From contig NZ_CP120849.1 in NCBI RefSeq assembly GCF_029581355.1, forward strand, positions 1,520,501 through 1,584,500: DNA of 64,000 nucleotides, read 5' to 3'. The notes beneath the pieces were generated by a model. The model was not told the origin of the DNA, ran no database searches, and saw only the letters and a program-made list of their open reading frames with translations. Shown one piece after another: positions 1-9,137 of this stretch; within the stretch, counting starts at the first letter, position 1; the number at the start of each line of letters is the position of its first letter. The translations under genes were made by a program, and so were the position numbers. The stretch is from Parabacteroides chongii. GTDB lineage: Bacteria > Bacteroidota > Bacteroidia > Bacteroidales > Tannerellaceae.

Positions 1-1210
1 TAGATGCGGAGAATTTATCTTTCTTATAGATGAAGTTGAAACCGACTTTTGTGCTGTACCCGCTTGCCAGGTTATAATTGCGTTCGTCCACCCGGTAATA
101 ATCGCTCAACGCTCCACCTAAAAGTATTGCGTTCAAATGGCCGTACGCATCTATGTCCCAGCGCTTGAATCGCCCATTTTTATATATCAGTCCGCCGCCG
201 AACGATGCCGGAGTACAAAATTTATAAGGAGTTTTGGAAGATACATCAGAAATAGTATCCGAATCATAATAGTCGAAATGCTGGTAAAGCCCCAGGCTCA
301 GATAGTCTTTTTTATTATCTATCAGCTCCTTTCCTGCCAGACGGCCAATAATATTCAATTGTCCCAATACCGGTTGTGAAGCCTGTACATTCAGCGCAGC
401 CTTCACAGAGAAGTAATCGTAAGGTTTCCGATTCTCCGCATCGAAACGGTCGCCATATTCGATATTGATTTCGGAAGCTAAGCCGACCCCTTTATCAAAA
501 ATATCGTCCTTCAGTTCGAGTGCCCGTATTCCCACTGAAATATCCACACTCACATCAGGTACTCCGAATTGTCTGCCCGACGTAGGTCTCCGCTTCCAGG
601 CATCTCCGTTGATAATACGCGTAAGACCGCGCATCGGCGAAACTACAAACGAAGCCAATTCACGCCCGAAACGGGCAGACCCGGTTTTCCTGTCATCCAG
701 GATCAGATCGGATGCCCTGTAGAACACTTCTCCCAGCGCCATCCCTCCTATCGGGGTCGCTATGATATCATTAGTGGAAGGATATTCACATTCCATGAAC
801 ATCTCCCACATAAAACTCCCGCCAAATGCATACACCCCCGATAACCAGTAGTTATATCCGTTCGAACGGGCTGCATTATAATACAAACTGCCATGATAAG
901 GATGCAGGAACATATTCGTTCCCATCCGGTCATTATCCCAGATAAAACCGTGCCGGAAATTCTCTTTGATCGTATGCCCGTTGATATAGGCAAAATCCCC
1001 TTTCTGTATATACCGGTCGAAGATCCACACGCCCATATTGATACCGAAAACAGTCGCCCCTGCCTGAATCCCTCTCTGCTTTGAATAATAAGACAGATCA
1101 AGGGAATCAGGCGGTTTAGGTATTGCCAGCTGACGTCTGATTGCCAGCTGAGAATAAGCAGAACAAACTGATAATAAGTATATAAACAGAGCTGCCACTA
1201 ACTTTTTCAT
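1..1210 (-). CDS. DUF3943 domain protein (3' end beyond window)
   Basis: The reverse strand is open from an ATG at 1210 to the left edge, so the C-terminus lies outside the window. The product starts with a signal peptide (MKKLVAALFIYLLSVCSAYS). The central part has the pattern I associate with DUF3943: a YNYWLSGVYAFGGSFMWE stretch followed by a segment reading TPIGGMALGEVFYRASD. This family is a periplasmic or outer-membrane protein of unknown function in Bacteroidetes; later parts rich in alternating hydrophobic residues fit a beta-barrel. A -7 box sits directly upstream of the ATG. Family assignment is from memory of the motif; function unknown. Confidence 0.75.
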   Translation of the reverse strand, partial: MKKLVAALFIYLLSVCSAYSQLAIRRQLAIPKPPDSLDLSYYSKQRGIQAGATVFGINMGVWIFDRYIQKGDFAYINGHTIKENFRHGFIWDNDRMGTNMFLHPYHGSLYYNAARSNGYNYWLSGVYAFGGSFMWEMFMECEYPSTNDIIATPIGGMALGEVFYRASDLILDDRKTGSARFGRELASFVVSPMRGLTRIINGDAWKRRPTSGRQFGVPDVSVDISVGIRALELKDDIFDKGVGLASEINIEYGDRFDAENRKPYDYFSVKAALNVQASQPVLGQLNIIGRLAGKELIDNKKDYLSLGLYQHFDYYDSDTISDVSSKTPYKFCTPASFGGGLIYKNGRFKRWDIDAYGHLNAILLGGALSDYYRVDERNYNLASGYSTKVGFNFIYKKDKFSAS

Positions 1211-1214
1211 GCTT

Positions 1215-1222
1215 CAAAGATA
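1215..1222 (-). promoter_or_regulatory. -7 promoter box for the DUF3943 gene
   Basis: On the minus strand this reads TATCTTTG, a perfect match to the Bacteroidetes -7 consensus TAnnTTTG. It lies only 4 bases from the ATG at 1210, which predicts a leaderless or near-leaderless mRNA. No clear -33 TTTG is seen. Confidence 0.45.
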
Positions 1223-1326
1223 ATAGAATAAACAGTCCTGTTCCTCTTATTTTAAAAAGTCACCAATGATGTTGGAATATGAACGAATAAGACATGACAG
1301 ACTGAACATTTCAGTCTCAGATATTT

Positions 1327-2022
1327 TTATAAACTAAACTTATAACCGATAGAAACGGTTGCTGTTCTGTTCTTCATTTTATGAGTATCTGTCTTGTAGC
1401 TTTCCGTATCGAAACCGGACCAGACCTTTTTCAATCCCAAATCATAGGCAAAAGAGACAACAAAACGGGATATTTCTCCGGACAATCCGAAACGAAGTCC
1501 GGAATCAAACCGATCAAAAGCATTTATCTTCGTGTCTGCCAACCACTCCATTCGAAAGTCTTTATAAGGATTCCAATTATCAGGATATCGCCCAGTTCCG
1601 TTTTCATTCGAAACAATTACATCTACCTCTGCACAACCACCTGCTCCACAGGCAAAATAAGCACCGACAACAGGTACTATATATACATTATTCATCACCG
1701 GAATGCGATAACCTAGCATTAGAGGAATTTCGACATACCCCAAATGAAAATCACCCTGTCTTAATGCACAGGAATAATTGTACTGATCCCACAACCCGGA
1801 AGCCCCTTTCCTGGAATAAAATAATCCCGATTGCAACACTGTCCCATTCTTAAACAAATAATCCACAGACAATCCCCCGCTCACATCCACATTATGCGAA
1901 TTAGAAATAATAGCCAAAGAAGAAACATTCATTCCTACCTCAGCGCCCAAACGAAACTGGGCATTCAACTTCACTACACTCATACAAATGAGTATACTTA
2001 AAATACATAATTTGATTTTCAT
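1327..2022 (-). CDS. Secreted outer-membrane beta-barrel protein (PorT-like)
   Basis: This 231-residue protein has a signal peptide (MKIKLCILSILICMSVVKLNAQ) followed by the FRLGAEVGMNVSS start typical of small Bacteroidetes outer-membrane barrel proteins of the OMP_b-brl / PorT-like type. Many amphipathic strands follow, and it ends YKFSL, a usual barrel terminus with an aromatic near the end. Function cannot be told from sequence. A 15-bp inverted repeat lies 36-85 bases upstream of the ATG and may be its operator. Confidence 0.75.
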   Translation of the reverse strand: MKIKLCILSILICMSVVKLNAQFRLGAEVGMNVSSLAIISNSHNVDVSGGLSVDYLFKNGTVLQSGLFYSRKGASGLWDQYNYSCALRQGDFHLGYVEIPLMLGYRIPVMNNVYIVPVVGAYFACGAGGCAEVDVIVSNENGTGRYPDNWNPYKDFRMEWLADTKINAFDRFDSGLRFGLSGEISRFVVSFAYDLGLKKVWSGFDTESYKTDTHKMKNRTATVSIGYKFSL

Positions 2023-2057
2023 ACTAGTGATTATTTAATTGTATCTACCTTAAAGAC

Positions 2058-2107
2058 AGATTCTGACAAAATTCCCCTACTCAAAAATAATTATTTTGTC
2101 AGAATCT
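2058..2107. repeat. 15-bp perfect inverted repeat upstream of barrel gene
   Basis: AGATTCTGACAAAAT at 2058-2072 is repeated as its exact reverse complement at 2093-2107, with a 20-base AT-rich spacer. It is upstream of the minus-strand barrel gene and far from the plus-strand gene at 2523. The arrangement fits an operator or cruciform rather than a terminator, because no gene ends here. The rest of 2023-2488 is AT-rich and holds no gene. Confidence 0.6.
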
Positions 2108-2349
2108 ACTTGAAGATTCATTCCGGCAACTAGTAAAAAACGTAATTGTTAATATTAATAAGCAGAGTATATTTTTCATACAGCATAACGTTTAAGTACC
2201 GCAATATTAGTCAATAAAAAAGGAAGAACAAAAGAATACACGATATAAGTACGTCATCATCTGATTCAATCAAACCTATTTACACAAACTACCCGAAGTA
2301 TTTAGAAATACCCTACGTACTAATTTTAATTACCTCGCCAGGTAATCAG

Positions 2350-2369
2350 CGGTTGATGGTTATCAACCG
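2350..2369. repeat. Small perfect hairpin in intergenic region
   Basis: CGGTTGAT (2350-2357), a GGTT loop, then ATCAACCG (2362-2369). It has no T-tract and lies about 120 bases before the next promoter box. Role unknown. Confidence 0.45.
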
Positions 2370-2488
2370 TATGGCTCACAATTATCGGCCACTAAAGAGT
2401 ATCGTATAAATATAGGAAAATATAAGGTACATTCTACCTGATGTTCATGTTTTATTTTATAAATTATATAAGCCTATTGATTTTTACT

Positions 2489-2496
2489 TACATTTG
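2489..2496 (+). promoter_or_regulatory. -7 promoter box for acyltransferase/protease operon
   Basis: TACATTTG matches the Bacteroidetes -7 consensus TAnnTTTG, 26 bases before the ATG at 2523. No good -33 TTTG is found at the usual spacing. Confidence 0.45.
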
Positions 2497-2522
2497 TATC
2501 TTACAACCCAAAAATCTAAGTT

Positions 2523-3626
2523 ATGGCACAATCAGGAAGGCTACTCTCATTGGATGTAATGAGAGGTATTACTATTGCAGGAATGATCATGGTAAACAAT
2601 CCGGGAACCTGGGAGTATGTATATGCCCCACTTCGCCACGCATCATGGAACGGTTTGACACCGACCGATTTGGTATTTCCGTTCTTTATGTTCATTATGG
2701 GAGTTTCCATGTTCTTCTCCTTACGCAAATACAACTTCAAACTCTCCAAAGAAAGCGTTACAAAAATACTGAAACGGACCGTGCTTATCTTCCTGGTCGG
2801 ATTCGGACTGAATATCTTCTCACATATCTGTTACAACGGATTCTCCCATTTCGAAAATCTACGCATCCTGGGAGTGATGCAACGCCTTGCACTGGCTTAT
2901 GGTATCGGTTCACTGATCGGGCTTGCTATCAATCATAAATACATTCTGCAAACGGCAACCGGTATTCTGATCGTTTACTGGATGCTCCTCGCCTTTACCG
3001 GAAGCACGACGCTGTCGGAAGATAATATCATTGCCGTTGTCGATCGCTTCCTGTTCGGCAATACACATATGTATCACGATTACCTGGCAGACGGAACGCG
3101 TATCTCGTTCGATCCGGAAGGATTTTTAAGTTGCCTGGGAAGTATCGGGCACGTCCTCCTGGGATTCTATGCCGGTAAAATCATTCTGGACAGCAAAAAA
3201 AATAACGAACTCATCATCCGTAACCTATTCCTGTTCGGATCGATTATCCTATTCCTGGGATTCCTGCTCAGTTACGGTTGCCCGATCAATAAAAAACTAT
3301 GGAGCAGCACATTCGTATTAACCACCTGCGGATTCGGATCGCTGTTTCTTGCCTTGCTGATCTGGATTATCGATATCAACGGAAAAAAGAAATGGTCGTT
3401 ATTTTTTGAATCTTTCGGGATCAATCCGTTATACCTTTATGTACAGGGAGATGTCTTTGCCGTCGTACTCGATAAATGCGGAGTGACTTCTTATGTTTAT
3501 TCGGATGTACTGACACCGTTGTTCGGTAACTTCGGAGGTTCATTGGCATGGGCAATCCTCTTTGTCATACTGAACTGGATACCGGGATATTGGTTATATA
3601 AAAAACGCATTTACATCAAACTATAA
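2523..3626 (+). CDS. NagX-like / heparan-alpha-glucosaminide acetyltransferase family membrane protein
   Basis: A 367-residue polytopic membrane protein with about ten hydrophobic segments. The start, RLLSLDVMRGITIAGMIMVNNPG, has the S-L-D-x-x-R-G signature of the acyltransferase/HGSNAT (NagX, DUF5009) family, followed by WNGLTPTDLVFPFFMFIMG, which is typical of this group. Family members are thought to transfer acetyl groups across the membrane to amino sugars; the actual substrate here is unknown. Its stop codon overlaps the ATG of the following protease gene by one base, so the two are probably cotranscribed. Confidence 0.85.
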   Translation: MAQSGRLLSLDVMRGITIAGMIMVNNPGTWEYVYAPLRHASWNGLTPTDLVFPFFMFIMGVSMFFSLRKYNFKLSKESVTKILKRTVLIFLVGFGLNIFSHICYNGFSHFENLRILGVMQRLALAYGIGSLIGLAINHKYILQTATGILIVYWMLLAFTGSTTLSEDNIIAVVDRFLFGNTHMYHDYLADGTRISFDPEGFLSCLGSIGHVLLGFYAGKIILDSKKNNELIIRNLFLFGSIILFLGFLLSYGCPINKKLWSSTFVLTTCGFGSLFLALLIWIIDINGKKKWSLFFESFGINPLYLYVQGDVFAVVLDKCGVTSYVYSDVLTPLFGNFGGSLAWAILFVILNWIPGYWLYKKRIYIKL

Positions 3627-6106
3627 TGAATCGGAACAAGCTATTCAGAGATTGCATTTATATATTTCTTTTTCTCTTCCTGCTGCATGCCGGTAAAGTG
3701 AAATCGCAGATAAGCGAAGGAGGAAAACCGGTCAGCTTCAACTATACAAACCGGTTGAAAAGCGAGCCGCCGATTGTCCGGATACCTGTAAATTTCAGTG
3801 TGGAAGATTTGATTGCTGTCGACGAATGGCGGGTAAGTCAGGGAGCTCCTCTGACAGTTTCCACTTTGATAGATACGAATTTAGATATGGACAATGCCGG
3901 ACAATGGGTAACCTTGCCCGACGGCGGAAAAATATGGCAATTACGCCTGCAGGCAAAAGATGCTATTGCATTAATGTTATATTATGATGCGTTTTACATT
4001 CCGGAAGGTGGCAAACTGTTTATATACAATGCCGAAAAGACCCATTTGCTGGGAGCTTATACTTCACAGACCAATCCGAAAGGAGAAGCGTTTGCCACAG
4101 AATTTGTGGCAGGCGACGATATTACGCTTGAATACGAACCGGCTGCTTCCGGTGAAAAAGCCAGGATAACGATTAGCCAGGTGGGATACGGATATAATCA
4201 TCTGACAGTATCCGGTAATTTGCGAAGCACAGGACCGGGAACTTCCAGTTCCTGTATGGTAAATATCAATTGTGAAGAAGGAGAGGAATGGCAGAATGAA
4301 AAGAACGGGGTCTGCCAAATGATTGAAAAGGTAGGTGATGCCGGACTTCTCTGTTCCGGTTCGCTGATAAACAATACGGCTAAGGATATGAAACCTTATA
4401 TCTTATCCGCTTACCATTGCACGAAAGATTATGACAACGATCAAATAGCATCGGAAGAAGACTTCAAACAATGGGTGTTTTATTTTCATTTTGAACAGAC
4501 CGGATGCGAGACTTCTTCCCCCGTTGCCGGGTATAAAACGATGTCCGGTTGCAGCCGCATCGTCAGTATTCCGATAGAAGGTGGTTCCGACGGATTATTA
4601 TTATTGCTGAACGATAAAATCCCGAAAAGCTATAACGTTTATTTTAACGGGTGGAACAGGAGTGAGGTCGCTCCCTCATCGGGAGTTAATATCCATCATC
4701 CTTCAGGCGATTACATGAAAATATCCACATACGGAGACCGTCCGGTAAGGACAACGACCTGGATAGACAATACGTTCACGACCGGAGCTGCCAACGGGCA
4801 CTGGAATGTGATCTTCGACAAAACCTCCAATGGACATGGTGTCACGGAAGGCGGTTCCTCCGGTTCACCTCTTTTCAACGAGAATAAACAGATAGTCGGA
4901 ACATTGAGCGGAGGCAATTCTACCTGTCGCCTGACAAATGGTAATAACTTGTACGGCAAGTTTTCTTATCACTGGAACCAATACAGCAAAGCCGATACCG
5001 GCCGTATGGATATCTGGCTGGATCCGTTGAATACCGGTACCACCGAGCTCCCCGGCTTGTCACAAACCGGAGAGGAGGGAAGTTTGATTACTTACAAATC
5101 GCCGACAGACGTTACCGCTGAAGTCTCTTCTTCCAACCATGTCCTGATACAATGGAATGCTCCTTTATATACAAAAACGATCGGATGGGGAACACAAAAT
5201 GCCTATGCACATTTGGGATATCAGGGTACTCCTTTCTATTTCGGCCAGCGTTGGGAGCCTGAGGAGCTGATCAATATCCACAATAAGCTCCTGACGAATG
5301 TGAAATTCATTCCTGCTGTTAATGTAAATTATGCTATATATATCAAACAAGGAGAGCGTACTTATCAACAGGAGATTGGTTCTGTGACGGCTAACAGGTC
5401 GAATACGATTGAATTAAAAACTCCGTACGAAATCAATGCAGGTCAGGATCTGATCATTTCCATCTATGCAAGGAAATATAGCAGAAGCAACGGACCGGCT
5501 TACGTAGACAACGGACCGGCTGTTCATGGAAAAGGTAATCTGATATCGTTCGACGGAAATCAGTGGGAGTATTTGAAAGATGAAGAAAATGATAATAATT
5601 TTATCATATCTGCTACCGTCACTTCAAAGGATGGCAAATTAGCGGATCTCCGTTCTGCTTCAACAGAACCCATTGCAGCTTTCCCAGTCATTACAGGATA
5701 TAACATTTATAAAAATCAGAAAAAACTCGTTACCGTTCCAACTTCTACACGCCAGTTTACAGACAGGGATGTTACTGCAGGCACACATAGTTATAGTGTT
5801 TCAACGCTTTATGATTTAAAAGAGAGTAATGCGACCAAGGCTGTATCAGAAGTAACAGTAAGTTCTGAAAACATATCGGTAGAAGAGGATATCAATGTTT
5901 ATCCAACCCTATTCAAACACCGGATACAGGTAAAGAACCATCGGAGAATAAAAAGTATAGAGATTTATTCAGCCGATGGAAAAATGGTCCGGAAAATAAA
6001 CGATCCGATAGAATGGATAGACGCTGAAACAATGCCGAAAGGAGTTTATTTCTTTAAACTGACTACCGACAAAGCTGTTAAAACGGTTCGAGGTATCAAG
6101 CAATAG
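3626..6106 (+). CDS. Secreted trypsin-like serine protease with C-terminal T9SS-type sorting domain
   Basis: The 826-residue protein begins with a signal peptide (residues 1-27). A chymotrypsin-fold protease domain similar to lysyl endopeptidases is visible: His264 in SAYHC, Asp322 in GGSDGLLLL and Ser412 in GGSSGSPLF form a plausible triad. A fibronectin III-like stretch begins near residue 495 (TDVTAEVSSSNHVLIQWNAP). The last ~75 residues (VYPTLFKHRIQVKN ... MPKGVYFFKLTT) look like a Por-secretion type A sorting domain. It is translationally coupled to the upstream acyltransferase gene. Substrate specificity is not predictable with confidence. Confidence 0.85.
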   Translation: MNRNKLFRDCIYIFLFLFLLHAGKVKSQISEGGKPVSFNYTNRLKSEPPIVRIPVNFSVEDLIAVDEWRVSQGAPLTVSTLIDTNLDMDNAGQWVTLPDGGKIWQLRLQAKDAIALMLYYDAFYIPEGGKLFIYNAEKTHLLGAYTSQTNPKGEAFATEFVAGDDITLEYEPAASGEKARITISQVGYGYNHLTVSGNLRSTGPGTSSSCMVNINCEEGEEWQNEKNGVCQMIEKVGDAGLLCSGSLINNTAKDMKPYILSAYHCTKDYDNDQIASEEDFKQWVFYFHFEQTGCETSSPVAGYKTMSGCSRIVSIPIEGGSDGLLLLLNDKIPKSYNVYFNGWNRSEVAPSSGVNIHHPSGDYMKISTYGDRPVRTTTWIDNTFTTGAANGHWNVIFDKTSNGHGVTEGGSSGSPLFNENKQIVGTLSGGNSTCRLTNGNNLYGKFSYHWNQYSKADTGRMDIWLDPLNTGTTELPGLSQTGEEGSLITYKSPTDVTAEVSSSNHVLIQWNAPLYTKTIGWGTQNAYAHLGYQGTPFYFGQRWEPEELINIHNKLLTNVKFIPAVNVNYAIYIKQGERTYQQEIGSVTANRSNTIELKTPYEINAGQDLIISIYARKYSRSNGPAYVDNGPAVHGKGNLISFDGNQWEYLKDEENDNNFIISATVTSKDGKLADLRSASTEPIAAFPVITGYNIYKNQKKLVTVPTSTRQFTDRDVTAGTHSYSVSTLYDLKESNATKAVSEVTVSSENISVEEDINVYPTLFKHRIQVKNHRRIKSIEIYSADGKMVRKINDPIEWIDAETMPKGVYFFKLTTDKAVKTVRGIKQ

Positions 6107-6109
6107 GTT

Positions 6110-6889
6110 TCAATAAGAAACCGTCACATCAAACCCTTCTTTCCGTGCCCGGTCGGCTATTGCATCCAATGCTTCTTTGGAAACCTTCTGAAGACCTTTC
6201 AAAGGCGTTTCACGGTCGATGGTATAGATCATGACCTGTTTCGGCTTTATTTTCTTCAATGCTTCGAGCCAGCCGCTGATTTCTGCTTCCGTTGTGTTAT
6301 CGACCGATTCACCATTCAGTTCACCCCGCAGAAACATGGTTTGGATAATCAGGTTTCCTTTGAAACGACATAACTGTTCCAGTAGTTTATCGAATGTAAA
6401 AGAAGGAGAATTCGGAACATTCAGTTGCCGGATCCGGCTATCGAGCACGGAATCGAGTTTCATTATATTATCCTCGATCTTATTCAATGCCCGGAACACA
6501 CCCTCTTTATGGAGCATTGTCGAATTAGATAGGACAGCGATCTTGGCATTCGGGAAGAAACGGTTGCGGGTAGCGATCGTATCTTCAATGATACCTTCAA
6601 ACTCCGGATGCATGGTCGGTTCACCGTTACCGGCAAAAGTGATTACATCAGGAGCAATACCTTCCTGTTGCATAGCCGATAACTTTTCTTCCAAGGCCTT
6701 TTTTACTTCTTCACGGACCGGTAGTTTGGTATGTGTACGACGTTCACCATTCAGACCGCATTCGCAATAAATACAGTCGAAAGAACAAAGTTTACCATCC
6801 ACAGGAAGCAGGTTCATACCCAAAGAAACACCCAGACGCCGACTGTGTATCGGACCGAATACTATTTTATCAAAAAGAATTGTTGACAT
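6110..6889 (-). CDS. Radical SAM protein (COG0731-type)
   Basis: A 259-residue radical SAM enzyme. The cluster motif is Cys35-x3-Cys39-x2-Cys42 (CSFDCIYC), followed by TFAGNGEPTMHP, the family's GGEP-like SAM-binding element. The N-terminal FGPIHSRRLGVSLGMNLLP is characteristic of a compact group related to wyosine-type enzymes whose substrate is unknown. It is too short, and lacks the extra cysteine clusters, to be a sulfatase-maturing enzyme. It converges on the protease gene with a 3-base gap. Confidence 0.85.
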   Translation of the reverse strand: MSTILFDKIVFGPIHSRRLGVSLGMNLLPVDGKLCSFDCIYCECGLNGERRTHTKLPVREEVKKALEEKLSAMQQEGIAPDVITFAGNGEPTMHPEFEGIIEDTIATRNRFFPNAKIAVLSNSTMLHKEGVFRALNKIEDNIMKLDSVLDSRIRQLNVPNSPSFTFDKLLEQLCRFKGNLIIQTMFLRGELNGESVDNTTEAEISGWLEALKKIKPKQVMIYTIDRETPLKGLQKVSKEALDAIADRARKEGFDVTVSY

Positions 6890-6937
6890 AGCTATATCTA
6901 TTTTATCTGTTCGGTTTAATCCTAAAGAATATTGTTA

Positions 6938-6945
6938 CAAAGCTA
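6938..6945 (-). promoter_or_regulatory. -7 promoter box for radical SAM gene
   Basis: On the minus strand it reads TAGCTTTG, matching TAnnTTTG, 48 bases upstream of the ATG at 6889. Confidence 0.4.
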
Positions 6946-7029
6946 CAAAAGCTCTTATAATAGCCCTATTTATTTCGACAGCTTTAGGACTATTTAGCAC
7001 ACTTAAAAGCATGACAGCCTATCACTATA

Positions 7030-7060
7030 ATCTTGAGGTCGCAAACTATGACCTCAAGAT
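7030..7060 (-). terminator. Hairpin after the helix-hairpin-helix gene
   Basis: ATCTTGAGGTC (7030-7040) and GACCTCAAGAT (7050-7060) form an 11-bp perfect stem with a 9-base loop right after the stop codon of the minus-strand gene. The following T-tract is weak, so termination is probable rather than certain. Confidence 0.55.
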
Positions 7061-9124
7061 TTAAAACTTATACCGCAAAAGTACATATATATCCGTTTTA
7101 TTATGCCCTTCTATCTCTTCCTGCTCCGTACCGATTATATTCCGGTCAGCATAATAGGTATGTCCCAGTTTGGCGGAAAGGGATAATTTGTCCAGTATAT
7201 TCCATCGGAAGGAAAGGGACAGGCGGATTCCTTTTCCGTAAAAAGAAGGCATACTGAATGCATAAAGGATATTTTTCTCGTACGAACTGATACGGCTGGA
7301 ATAATCGTCCGTATGAAAATAAGCAATATAAATATCCGACTGAAAGGGAAAAGAAGATGGTTTCCAACCTGCTCCCTGAGATATCATCCAACCGAGGCTG
7401 TGATTTCCTTTTTGTTCATCATTATAAACACCGTCAGCTGCCGTTTTCAACATCCATGCCGATCCGATCCCATACAGTAGCTGTAGTCTGAGACGTTGCT
7501 GGGAGTAAGGCAGGATACTTACTGTCGACTCATTATCCACAGTTTGGTTCTTCTCTTTTTTCCTGTACTTGTAACGTATATATCCAGCCAAATTCTTTCC
7601 CTGATTATAATCCAGCCGAACCATATATTCCTGCCCCAAAGAAGGAGAATCGACACCATATTTCAACCAGGGGAAACGAAACAGATCGGCATACATGGAT
7701 AGTTTGAAACGGGCAAAAGGTGTCCATTGCATACCGGCATAAACACCTTGTTCATTCTGTGCAGAAGAGTTCTGACCGAACGCATTTCCGAAAAATGCCT
7801 GATACCGCTTGTCATAATAACGGTGCAATAATAACAAAGACAGATAGGAAACAGGCGTTAACTGAAAAGCATTCAATGTGGCAATTGCTTTGTTGGAAGA
7901 TATCGCCGTTTCGCCGTAAAACTTCACTTTCTTAGTTTTCAACATATAATCAACGCTCATGTTCATATTATTACTTCCACTGAAATAGAACAAGTTATAA
8001 GGTTTCGGGTCAGGCTGTATCCTGTATTTCCCGAAAGAGTAGGAGAGCGCTGTAATCCCGACCGAAAGATTGGAAGTCGCATAGTGCACATTTCCTCCAA
8101 ACGTCTGCATAGGAATCGTATGTTTCTTTTCCCAATCACGTTCCAGCCGATGTAAACCATCTGTTTTAAATGAGCTTACTTCCCGGTTATTAACACCGGC
8201 ATCCAACTTTCTGTAAGAATAGAACATACTGATATTGAACTGTTTCAGAGCAATGGTCGATGCTATTCCACGAAAATAATCCTGTTCGTTTGTTGAAAAG
8301 TGGCGACGAAAACCGTTCGTTCGCCTTTCCGCCTGTGCTACTATTGCACTGCGTCCCGGTGTAAAGTCATTACTGATAACCAAGCCCTGCCCAAAAGATA
8401 CTTTATAATCGCCTATTGCCAGACTTTTCAACCATTTATTCATATCCCTGAAAAAGAGATGTACCGAATAGAAATCATATCCTTTATGATAAGCGTTCCA
8501 GAAAGGTTCACCGGCATCTTTCTCTGCTACAAGTCCCAATTGCAACCTGTCGTCGAAAGTATATGAATAACGCAATGAATGGTAGAACGGTTCGCCCCGA
8601 TATTTCCGGTTAGGATATTGTTCCAGGATACTATCCGGATATGAACGATATCCCTTTTTCTGTTGAAAACATCGATCATATCTGATTTGCAATTCATTAG
8701 AATTATACTTCAACAGGTTCTTAACAGTAAATGGACGTTTATCAACCGATATATCCCCGATATAAACAAATGGAAGTAGTAGGGAAATCGTCTCAAAATC
8801 CATTCCTTCCATATTCTTTAATTCATAAAGAGTAACCAGTTTTCCATATTTTACACGGTAAGTCAACAGGCTGTTTATTTGTTGATCGGAGAGGAAAGGC
8901 AGACGTTTCAGCTCGTTTTCAGTGACGGTATTCAATTCAAAAGGATGTTCCGCCAGGTAAGAAAGGTCAGAATACAGATTTTCGATCCGAGCCTCATCTT
9001 CCGTTTGTAAAGCCATTTCTTCCATATATTCCATCCACTTATCAACAGAATATATAGTCTGACTACTAAGGTTATAACTGCTTATTAACAGGTATATCAA
9101 CAGGGTTGTCAACAATCTTTTCAT
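7061..9124 (-). CDS. Helix-hairpin-helix domain outer-membrane protein
   Basis: The 687-residue product has a signal peptide (MKRLLTTLLIYLLISSYNLSSQ). Residues ~45-115 hold ComEA-like helix-hairpin-helix repeats (LNTVTENELKRLPFLSDQQINSLLTYRVKYGK, then ELKNMEGMDFETISLLLPFV). The rest is a long beta-rich region ending DIYVLLRYKF, typical of an outer-membrane barrel. This architecture is common in Bacteroidales but has no assigned role. It follows the FadL-like barrel gene by 13 bases and is probably in the same operon. Confidence 0.75.
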   Translation of the reverse strand: MKRLLTTLLIYLLISSYNLSSQTIYSVDKWMEYMEEMALQTEDEARIENLYSDLSYLAEHPFELNTVTENELKRLPFLSDQQINSLLTYRVKYGKLVTLYELKNMEGMDFETISLLLPFVYIGDISVDKRPFTVKNLLKYNSNELQIRYDRCFQQKKGYRSYPDSILEQYPNRKYRGEPFYHSLRYSYTFDDRLQLGLVAEKDAGEPFWNAYHKGYDFYSVHLFFRDMNKWLKSLAIGDYKVSFGQGLVISNDFTPGRSAIVAQAERRTNGFRRHFSTNEQDYFRGIASTIALKQFNISMFYSYRKLDAGVNNREVSSFKTDGLHRLERDWEKKHTIPMQTFGGNVHYATSNLSVGITALSYSFGKYRIQPDPKPYNLFYFSGSNNMNMSVDYMLKTKKVKFYGETAISSNKAIATLNAFQLTPVSYLSLLLLHRYYDKRYQAFFGNAFGQNSSAQNEQGVYAGMQWTPFARFKLSMYADLFRFPWLKYGVDSPSLGQEYMVRLDYNQGKNLAGYIRYKYRKKEKNQTVDNESTVSILPYSQQRLRLQLLYGIGSAWMLKTAADGVYNDEQKGNHSLGWMISQGAGWKPSSFPFQSDIYIAYFHTDDYSSRISSYEKNILYAFSMPSFYGKGIRLSLSFRWNILDKLSLSAKLGHTYYADRNIIGTEQEEIEGHNKTDIYVLLRYKF

Positions 9125-9137
9125 AGTTACAATTTTA

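Noticed and set aside
6110..6889. Sulfatase-maturing radical SAM enzyme for the sulfatase at 23037-24476
   Set aside because: It is too short and lacks the C-terminal cysteine clusters of maturases; it belongs to a different radical SAM group.
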